From Planctomycetota bacterium (GTDB lineage Bacteria; Planctomycetota; Brocadiia; Brocadiales; Brocadiaceae), in the NCBI GenBank assembly GCA_023261465.1, contig JAHFOW010000096.1:1-10729 (forward strand): a stretch of 10,729 bases of DNA. The letters run 5' to 3'. Under the pieces are notes generated by a model that saw only the letters and a list, made by a program, of their open reading frames with translations, made no database searches and was not told the origin of the DNA. The position numbers and the translations under genes are program-made. Shown here one piece after another: positions 1-5,992 of the stretch (the stretch's first letter is position 1; every line of letters starts with the position of its first letter).

Positions 1-42
1 AATTTGCGCGACCGCTTCGCAGTACATTAAATAGATAAATTG

Positions 43-528
43 TTAAAAAACCCTCACAGCACGCACGGTGACCGAACTGTACTTACTGATGTAGTCCTGA
101 TTGCCACTGCTGAAGTCCTGGTACCACCCATTGTAGAAATCGAGCTCAGAAGAACTCCAATAGTTTTTATTTGCAAAACCGCCAACCTTATCTTTTTGTA
201 AATACAGTAAATTTAGTTCAAATTGTGTTGGCATTCTCCAATCTCTAAAATATGCTCCGTGGTATTTATTATTGTGGTTAGCAGGATCGCTAATTTTATT
301 TTGTGCGTCATACCAGGTAGAGAAAGGAGCCTGATCCTGAGTTTCTACAACTAATCCGTGTTTTCTGTCTTTACTCAGGGAAAATATATAGCCCCCTTGC
401 TTTGCGCTAAAACCAATTTTGTAGAGAGGAGCTATGCGTGTGTCTGATTGAGCAAAGATCTGTGTGGTAAAAAACGAAACAAATACAGCGCCAAGAAAGA
501 TTCTTAACATTGATTTAGAGGATTTCAA
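43..528 (-). CDS. Exported DUF1566-type protein, probable DGR variable protein
   Basis: A 161-residue protein with a hydrophobic N-terminal signal peptide (about residues 8-27, ending IFAQ) and a DUF1566-like domain after it. Visible family marks are DWRMPTQFELNLLY (96-109), NYWSSSE (122-128), a W..DFSSGN stretch (135-143) and the ending VRAVRVF. DUF1566 domains have a C-type-lectin/sulfatase-modifying-factor-like fold; no enzymatic role is assigned. The start is TTG: a strong AAAAGGAG lies at 536-543 with a 7-nt spacer. The internal ATG at 510 has no Shine-Dalgarno sequence and would shorten the signal peptide n-region. A TATAAT -10 box lies about 47 nt upstream. The C-terminal part matches the layout of DGR variable regions (see separate entry). 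The molecular target is unknown; presumably it binds a ligand outside the cytoplasm. Confidence 0.8.
   Translation of the reverse strand: MKSSKSMLRIFLGAVFVSFFTTQIFAQSDTRIAPLYKIGFSAKQGGYIFSLSKDRKHGLVVETQDQAPFSTWYDAQNKISDPANHNNKYHGAYFRDWRMPTQFELNLLYLQKDKVGGFANKNYWSSSELDFYNGWYQDFSSGNQDYISKYSSVTVRAVRVF
46..162 (-). other. Candidate DGR variable region (VR) at the 3' end of the DUF1566 gene
   Basis: From YWSSSE (residue 123) to the stop, invariant framework residues (E128, W135, Q137, F139, GNQ 142-144, K149, VRAVR 155-159) alternate with 18 diverse positions (129-133, 136, 138, 140, 141, 145-148, 150-154). Seventeen of these 18 codons end in C or T (CTC, GAT, TTC, TAC, AAT, TAC, GAC, AGC, AGT, GAC, TAC, ATC, AGT, TAC, AGT, GTC, ACC); only S152 (TCG) does not. 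Adenine-directed mutagenesis of a template rich in AAC/AAT codons would leave this pattern, since the first two bases vary and the third is kept. DGR variable regions lie at gene 3' ends in C-type-lectin-fold proteins, as here. No template repeat or reverse transcriptase is in the window; both would be expected to the left. Confidence 0.5.
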
Positions 529-574
529 AAGTTTTCTCCTTTTAAATAAAGCGCATGGTTACGCCACGCTGGTT

Positions 575-605
575 ATTATAGTGTTGATACGATAATACAT
601 TTGAA
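575..605 (-). promoter_or_regulatory. Candidate sigma-70-type promoter of the DUF1566 gene
   Basis: On the minus strand a perfect TATAAT (580-575) lies 47 nt before the TTG start. A TTCAAA sits upstream (605-600), but the 19-bp spacing is longer than ideal. The -10 is the stronger part of the call. Confidence 0.4.
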
Positions 606-749
606 GCGCGAAAATTTATTCCCCGTTCCCGTTTTATATGGGGATATGGTCAATTGCCGGCAACGCCTGTCCTCCCCGACTATGATCGGGGAGGGAATCG
701 GTGCAACTTTTGCATGTACTTTTGTAAACCTTTACTCTTCCGGAACCAT
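576..749 (-). pseudogene. Five-codon ORF with strong RBS, followed by an open frame (decayed small gene?)
   Basis: On the minus strand GGAGG (760-756) stands 6 nt before ATG (749), giving the peptide MVPEE and then TAA (734-732). After that TAA the same frame stays open for about 51 more codons, to a TAA at 578-576. This fits a small gene broken by one nonsense change, or a leader-like minimal ORF read through from the histidine kinase transcript. I recognise no family in the would-be product. It contains the palindrome at 671-694, so the open frame could also be chance. Confidence 0.25.
671..694. repeat. Perfect 9-bp inverted repeat, 6-nt loop
   Basis: CCTCCCCGA (671-679), loop ctatga, then TCGGGGAGG (686-694). 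It is GC-rich in an AT-rich spacer between two same-strand genes. No T-run follows on either strand, so it does not look like an intrinsic terminator. It may be a dispersed intergenic palindrome. Confidence 0.6.
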
Positions 750-801
750 GTTTCACCTCCTGCTCTAACGCAAAAATCAAATTGTCTTGCACAATCCACT
801 T

Positions 802-3216
802 TCATTGTGCGCGTATGTGCTCAATTTTTTTAATTGCCGCAAGGAGGTCTTCTTTGGTGTGACTACCCTTCTGCACAATCGCCAGAATATGTCCATTAAG
901 AACCTTCTTGTCTTCAGGCGTTATATCCTTTGCTGAACAGATAACGATAGGAATGGCCTTTGCCGTTGGATGTTTTCTGAGGGTTTCAACCACGTCAAAT
1001 CCGCTGACTTCAGGCATCATGAGGTCAAGGATAATAAGGTCTGGATTGTTATTTATAGCGAGATTGACACCCGCCTTGCCGCTGTACGCCCTGAGCACTT
1101 CGAATCCTGCGTTTTCCAGGACAGAACCCATATATTTAACGGCCTTTTCTTCATCATCCACAATTAATATTTTTATGGACCCTGACTTGCCTTCTTCAGG
1201 ATGAATATATGCGTTCACCGTATTAATGAGCTTTTCCCGGTCAATGGGTTTAATTAAATACTCAGCTGCGCCGAGACTGTATCCAAGCTCCGCATTGTCA
1301 ACGATGGACACAATTACTACAGGAATATCTTCGGTGTCATGCGATTTCTTCAGCTCGGAAAGGACGTCCCACCCATCTTTCCTCGGTAACATTATATCCA
1401 GGGTAATTAAAAACGGATGTAATTCTTTAGCCTTCTTTACAGCATCTTCACCATCAGGCGAGACAAGAACACTATAACCCGCATTGTTCAAATAAACCGT
1501 GAGGAGGTCGGCGGCCATACGGTCGTCCTCAACAACCAGAACGGTCTTTGCCCCCTTTTCTAGTTTCGCTTCAATACGACGCTGTTTAGTCTCATCTTCT
1601 TTGGGTTTAAACGGCTTAAAAGACGCCCTTAAAGGCAAGGAAAAGAAAAACCTGGTGCCCCTGCCGTATTCACTCTCGAACCAGATTTTTCCTCCGTGCA
1701 TCTCGACGATTCTTTTCGTCAGGGCAAGCCCCAGCCCTGTGCCTTCGTATTTTCGCGAAAAAGAACTATCCGCCTGCCAGAACTCCTTGAATACCTTTTC
1801 CTGATCCTCTGGCTTCATTCCAATGCCTGTATCTGACACGGAAATCTGCAACATATCATCAAAAATACCCGCCTCTATCGTAATGTTTCCATTTTCAGGA
1901 GTAAACTTGATGGCATTCGAGAGCAGATTGTATAATATCTGTTTAAATTTGACACGGTCTGCCTCAATATGTTGTATATCAGTGAGTATCTCCGTCTTCA
2001 GCACTAAACGTTTTTTGTTTGCAAGTCCTTTTAATATGGTATACACATCCTCAATGGCATCAGGCACAAGGAACGTCTCGTATTGAAGTTCCATTTTCCC
2101 CGCCTCAATCTTAGACAGGTCCAGGATGTCATTGATCATTTGGAGGAGATGCTGGCCGCTGCTGTGGATGTCCCGGACAAAATCTATCTGCTCATCATTT
2201 AATTCGCCGCAAATCTTGTCACGCAACACCTCGGCAAACCCAATAATAGCATTAAGCGGCGTGCGCAATTCATGGGACATGTTGGCCAAAAATTCCGACT
2301 TCAGTTTATTTGCCCTTTCAAGCGCTATATTTACCTTCTGGAGATGTGCGGTCTTTTCGGCTATTCGTTGTTCGAGCATGGCGTAGGAGGACTGTAATTT
2401 GACTGACATTTCGTTAAAATCCCTGCTCAGTTGCCCTACCTCATCCTTTGATACGATATCCACCTTTGTCGTGAGGTCGCCGGTTTGGGTAATTGCATTT
2501 ATAGCGGTAGTTAATCGCTCGATCGGCCTCAAAAACTTTCCTGCCACAAAAAATACGATGATTACGATTAATATGATGCTAATAGCGCCAATGGTGACAA
2601 AAAAGACAAGGTCGTTTACAAATCGTTGTTCTGCAATTTCCTTGGGAATAACAACGCTGATAGCGCCGCGTAATTCTCCCGGGTGATAATTATAACCAAT
2701 GTCATAATTCTTTTGTATAAATTCGGGCGCCTTATTTTTTTCACCATGACAGTGAAGACATTCTTCCGTAGCGTATAAGGCGTACAGATATCGTTCAACC
2801 CTTTTGCCATCAACAACATCTTCGCCCCAATATTCCAAAAGTTTTGGATCTTTCTCCATTTGACGGAGTACCTTTTCTTCAAAGACATCTGGCTTATTTG
2901 CCTCGTTGCGAAATCTCAGGCTGGTTTGCTTAATAATATAGCCCGTCTTCTCGGCGAACCGTTTACCAATTGCATGGCCAAAAACGGCGGGAATAAAATT
3001 TTTGGTCTGATCGGTAATTTCAATCTTTGATTCCTTCAGGATCGATGCCAGGTAATTGCGTGTAGTTTCTAATTCTACTGCTATAAGCTTGGCCTTTCCC
3101 CGTACCTCTTTTGTAAATTCCTGCCGGGTACGCTTGTAAATCATAAATGCAATCACACCATTCAGGATAACCAGCAGGACGGCAAGGATAATTACCAGTT
3201 TATGTCTAATCTTCAT
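802..3216 (-). CDS. Hybrid sensor histidine kinase: DUF3365 heme sensor, HAMP, HisKA, HATPase, two receivers
   Basis: An 804-residue membrane sensor kinase. Domains in order: membrane segment (~7-26); periplasmic DUF3365 (Tll0287-like) region (~30-200) with one c-type heme motif CLHCH (C153, C156, H157); second membrane segment (~202-226); HAMP (~227-278) and coiled coil; HisKA with phospho-acceptor H315 in SHELRTP; HATPase with N434, DTGIGM (462-467) and GTGLGL (492-497); receiver 1 with acidic cluster ~563-565, D607, K656; receiver 2 with D687/D688, D731, K783. All catalytic residues look intact. The ATG at 3216 places the first membrane segment at the N-terminus and lies 11 bp after the upstream gene's stop, so the two are probably co-transcribed. 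An in-frame GTG at 3267 would overlap that gene. There is no DNA-binding output; phosphate presumably passes between the receivers or to a separate regulator. Heme points to redox, oxygen or nitrogen-oxide sensing (inference). Confidence 0.9.
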   Translation of the reverse strand: MKIRHKLVIILAVLLVILNGVIAFMIYKRTRQEFTKEVRGKAKLIAVELETTRNYLASILKESKIEITDQTKNFIPAVFGHAIGKRFAEKTGYIIKQTSLRFRNEANKPDVFEEKVLRQMEKDPKLLEYWGEDVVDGKRVERYLYALYATEECLHCHGEKNKAPEFIQKNYDIGYNYHPGELRGAISVVIPKEIAEQRFVNDLVFFVTIGAISIILIVIIVFFVAGKFLRPIERLTTAINAITQTGDLTTKVDIVSKDEVGQLSRDFNEMSVKLQSSYAMLEQRIAEKTAHLQKVNIALERANKLKSEFLANMSHELRTPLNAIIGFAEVLRDKICGELNDEQIDFVRDIHSSGQHLLQMINDILDLSKIEAGKMELQYETFLVPDAIEDVYTILKGLANKKRLVLKTEILTDIQHIEADRVKFKQILYNLLSNAIKFTPENGNITIEAGIFDDMLQISVSDTGIGMKPEDQEKVFKEFWQADSSFSRKYEGTGLGLALTKRIVEMHGGKIWFESEYGRGTRFFFSLPLRASFKPFKPKEDETKQRRIEAKLEKGAKTVLVVEDDRMAADLLTVYLNNAGYSVLVSPDGEDAVKKAKELHPFLITLDIMLPRKDGWDVLSELKKSHDTEDIPVVIVSIVDNAELGYSLGAAEYLIKPIDREKLINTVNAYIHPEEGKSGSIKILIVDDEEKAVKYMGSVLENAGFEVLRAYSGKAGVNLAINNNPDLIILDLMMPEVSGFDVVETLRKHPTAKAIPIVICSAKDITPEDKKVLNGHILAIVQKGSHTKEDLLAAIKKIEHIRAQ

Positions 3217-3227
3217 GGTTGTATTTC

Positions 3228-5555
3228 TTATTTTCTCCCAACGGAAATAGCCCCCAGTGGACAGCACTTTTCAAAATCCGGCTTAACATCCCAATCAACA
3301 GCCTTTTCGGCAATGAATTTGGCCTTATCGTCAACAACAGCCATTACACCATTTGAATTAATAGCGCATATGCCACAACCCACACATTTTCTTTGATCTA
3401 CGCTTACCTGGATATTCTGCTGGCCTTGTTTTACATTCACCTGGTCCAGATACCGGGTATGTTCCTGATCTGAGACTATATCCGGCTGAGTTGAAGTGAG
3501 TTTTTTTATTTGCAGTCTCCCCGCGCGTTCATAGCGGAAAATAGACCGTCCGCATTGATCGCAGGTATGCAGTTCCTGTAATTTATCCAGGTAATCCACG
3601 ACTGTTTGGACTACTGCAGCATGGCTCCAGGTCAGAGGAGAAACAGAAACCGGTTCACCTGTGTAGGGATTTATCTGTTCTGCCAGCACGCCGGAAGGCA
3701 AGGCATGCGATACCGCCCATCTCAAATAATTCACTGCATGTTCGAGATCCTCGATAGACCGCGCTACTGATACATAGTATTGTGCAAGCCACATCGTGCA
3801 GATTACCCAGGGATTTCCAGGAATTGAATCGTCATTCCCTACCCGTTGATAGAGGTCCCGCTCATATCGGGCAATGCCGCCGATCCTGGTATTAACCCAT
3901 AAGGCGTCTTCTATAGCCTTCATGGTGTTCTTTATTTTTATGTCATCCGGATCGTATACGCCAAAGAAAAACATTCCGTATAAACTGGCGTCTACTGTTG
4001 CATCGATTTCGTAACCGCCTTCCTTCTTCGGATAGATCATCCGCAGAAATCTCTTATGTTTTTCGCTGTAAAGATATTGTTCGATAGCCTTTTTCATCTG
4101 TGCCGCAACATCTCTGTACAATCTGGCTTTTTCTGTATGATTAAATATATCGGAGAGGTTTGCTGCCGCCATCAAACCGCCGTATACCGTTGCAGTCGTA
4201 AACGAGAGAATGCCGCGCCTTTCTTCCCACAAATCATAAGAAGGAAGCGGCAAACCTGTTTCCTCGTCCCGGTAGCTTACCAGAAAATCCGCCGCCTTTT
4301 CAATAAAGGTATGATAGAGGGAACGAATTCCCTCTATATTTCTATACCTGTCATAGTGTTGCCATATTGACCAGAGGACTAACGCCGTTTCGTCTTCCTG
4401 AATAGGAACGTGTATCTCTTCCCCCTTGACCCACGGGTGCCATGAACTGCCAAAGGAACCATCAGGATTATATTTGTGCAGCAGAAATCCATCTTCGACC
4501 ATAACGCTTGCGCAAAAATTATACGGGGTAATTACTGTCGCACAGAAGTCAAAAAACTTTCGGCACAGTGTGGTATATCCAGCCTTTAACAAGGCATAAG
4601 ACACCAGCGCCCCATCCCGTGGCCACATGTAACTATACGTATCTTTTGCATACTGTCTGATATCCGAGTCGTTCGCCGCAATAATAGCGCCCCCGTTATC
4701 AATTTGTGTGGCCAGGATAAGCAAGCTTCTTTTGTAAAGATCGACCACGTCCTGCGGTAAATTTCCAAAATTGAAATCTTCTTTATTTACCCAATATTGC
4801 CAGTAACTAGTCGTTCTGTCGAGTATTACCTGTGGTTTATCGCTTAACAGGATATCATTGAGCGCATCAACCTCGCCATAATTTTTCCCCACGGCAATCC
4901 AGTAATAAACAACCGATTCCCCAAGCGGTGTAAGATTTAAAGAAACTCCGATTGTTGAATCTACAGAACCCTGCGCGATAGGGTTGCCTTCCAGGACGCC
5001 GTCTTCCGCATCCCGCCACGTGCCTTCGGCCCCCCGGTGTCTTTTTATCCCCGTTGCATATTCCCGCACGCCCCAAACATCGCCCGCCGAACAATTGATC
5101 AGGAAATATCGCGGGCCTTTGTAGTGGATCAGACAATTCAACTTTGCATCGTAAAATACCGTATCGCCAATCTCGTTCTCCATAGCGCTCAGGTCCTGAT
5201 GGAAAAAAAGCCTCACTTCCCGGCTATAATTTTTAAGATTCCGCACAATAACCTTCCGCATGTAGATATTTTTTTCATAGTCAACCGTATCGTGGCAGGT
5301 AAATTGAACACCGAGTTTTTCATGAACAGCACGGACGTTGGTAACCAGGGTATCCTTCAAATAGCCCAGCGCAAGTTTCCAATCCTTTGCGTTAACCCAG
5401 GAATAGCCTTCACGCGTCCATATACCGAAACGGCTCGGATAACCTAACGCATGATTTTCCTTGCCAACCCGTGGATAGTAAAAATCCCTTATCGTATAAT
5501 CTGCATCAAAAGCGACCAACATTGAACCATTACCTATCGGAATATCTCTGGGCAC
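3228..5555 (-). CDS. GH15 glucoamylase-like glycosidase with C-terminal [4Fe-4S] ferredoxin domain
   Basis: A 775-residue protein. Residues ~1-660 are a glycoside hydrolase family 15 enzyme (glucoamylase or related exo-alpha-glucosidase): an N-terminal PRDIPIGNGSML start, a beta-sandwich region, then the (alpha/alpha)6 barrel from ~270 with YMWPRDGA (309-316). The general acid is E444 in YDLWEE. The general base is E626 in AEQ, 17 residues before W643 of PLTWSHA, the same spacing as E400-W417 in the Aspergillus enzyme. There is no signal peptide, so a cytoplasmic role in glycogen or maltodextrin breakdown is likely. After a linker with a lone CxxC (C665, C668) comes a ferredoxin module: C724xxC727xxC730 and C765-P, spaced like a single-cluster [4Fe-4S] ferredoxin. 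It is in frame, with no internal start visible. I chose the GTG at 5555 because AAAGGA precedes it by 8 nt and family members begin MPRD; a GTG at 5588 lacks a Shine-Dalgarno sequence. It is first gene of the operon with the heme kinase. Confidence 0.85.
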   Translation of the reverse strand: MPRDIPIGNGSMLVAFDADYTIRDFYYPRVGKENHALGYPSRFGIWTREGYSWVNAKDWKLALGYLKDTLVTNVRAVHEKLGVQFTCHDTVDYEKNIYMRKVIVRNLKNYSREVRLFFHQDLSAMENEIGDTVFYDAKLNCLIHYKGPRYFLINCSAGDVWGVREYATGIKRHRGAEGTWRDAEDGVLEGNPIAQGSVDSTIGVSLNLTPLGESVVYYWIAVGKNYGEVDALNDILLSDKPQVILDRTTSYWQYWVNKEDFNFGNLPQDVVDLYKRSLLILATQIDNGGAIIAANDSDIRQYAKDTYSYMWPRDGALVSYALLKAGYTTLCRKFFDFCATVITPYNFCASVMVEDGFLLHKYNPDGSFGSSWHPWVKGEEIHVPIQEDETALVLWSIWQHYDRYRNIEGIRSLYHTFIEKAADFLVSYRDEETGLPLPSYDLWEERRGILSFTTATVYGGLMAAANLSDIFNHTEKARLYRDVAAQMKKAIEQYLYSEKHKRFLRMIYPKKEGGYEIDATVDASLYGMFFFGVYDPDDIKIKNTMKAIEDALWVNTRIGGIARYERDLYQRVGNDDSIPGNPWVICTMWLAQYYVSVARSIEDLEHAVNYLRWAVSHALPSGVLAEQINPYTGEPVSVSPLTWSHAAVVQTVVDYLDKLQELHTCDQCGRSIFRYERAGRLQIKKLTSTQPDIVSDQEHTRYLDQVNVKQGQQNIQVSVDQRKCVGCGICAINSNGVMAVVDDKAKFIAEKAVDWDVKPDFEKCCPLGAISVGRK

Positions 5556-5563
5556 GGTAACTT

Positions 5564-5569
5564 TCCTTT
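5564..5569 (-). promoter_or_regulatory. Ribosome binding site fixing the GTG start of the GH15 gene
   Basis: AAAGGA on the minus strand, 8 nt before GTG at 5555. The alternative GTG at 5588 has only pyrimidine-rich sequence upstream. Confidence 0.55.
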
Positions 5570-5613
5570 GCTGAGAAAAAGAGAACACAATTCAAGAGAG
5601 TAAGCATGAAAAT

Positions 5614-5643
5614 ATTATCACGCTCAAATATAGTGGCATTCAA
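5614..5643 (-). promoter_or_regulatory. Candidate promoter of the GH15/heme-kinase operon
   Basis: TTGAAT (5643-5638), an 18-bp spacer and GATAAT (5619-5614) on the minus strand, about 60 bp before the chosen start. It overlaps the end of the pcm-like remnant, so the promoter would have arisen in or been inserted at decayed coding DNA. Confidence 0.35.
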
Positions 5644-5830
5644 TACCTCTTTCCGTTTCCACCATCTGCCGGAATATTTTATTATAAGAATTTTCTACCG
5701 GAATTACCAGCAGTCTGCCATTTTTAAGCTGACCCCGCAGACTTTTTGGCACACGAGGCGCGCTGGCGATAGGTTATGAGACCGCCGGGTATTTGTGCCA
5801 TGAATCCGTGTTCACTTCTTGCGATAAGGT
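5624..5830 (-). pseudogene. pcm: Frameshifted 3' remnant resembling protein-L-isoaspartate O-methyltransferase
   Basis: In one minus-strand frame, 5773 to the TGA at 5626-5624 reads IASAPRVPKSLRGQLKNG and then RLLVIPVEN. This resembles the late PCMT motif (V-T-A-A-A-P-x-x-P-x-x-L-x-x-Q-L-x-x-G-G-R-L-V-I-P-V-G). Upstream that frame hits TAA (5776-5774), but an overlapping frame reads HGFMAQIPGGLIT, where PCMT has G-x-x-A-P-Y-D-x-I-I-V, as if one frameshift separates them. The SAM-binding N-terminal two thirds are absent and the C-terminus stops short of the usual FVPL. PCMT repairs isoaspartyl residues in aged proteins. This fragment cannot encode an active enzyme. Identification rests on motif likeness only. 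Confidence 0.45.
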
Positions 5831-5914
5831 GATAAACTTTCAGATGACGTTTCCACCAGCCGAAAAAATTCAAATGCAAACAAATAACGTTTCTGCTACT
5901 ATTTCATACGACAT

Positions 5915-5943
5915 TTGCAATTTCAGTAATTTTATTTTACTTT
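5915..5943 (+). promoter_or_regulatory. Weak candidate promoter of the PAS-GAF-GGDEF gene
   Basis: TTGCAA (5915-5920), a 17-bp spacer and TACTTT (5938-5943), about 50 bp before the ATG. The -10 match is poor and the surroundings are AT-rich, so this is only a suggestion. Confidence 0.2.
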
Positions 5944-5992
5944 AAAGTTTGGATAGTACCCGGCGAACAATTAAAATTTTTAGGGACAAAAT

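Noticed and set aside
1..42. GCGA-ccgct-TCGC (8-20) as the hairpin that often follows a DGR variable region.
   Set aside because: The stem is only 4 bp with a 5-nt loop, too weak to separate from chance.
671..694. The GC-rich 9-bp palindrome as an intrinsic terminator.
   Set aside because: No T-run follows the stem on either strand; kept only as an inverted repeat.
789..810. GCACAAT/ATTGTGC hairpin spanning the stop codon of the histidine kinase, as a terminator.
   Set aside because: The 7-bp stem is AT-rich and has no immediate T-run on the minus strand (only a later ATTTGATTTTT), and the stop codon sits in the loop. Too weak to call.
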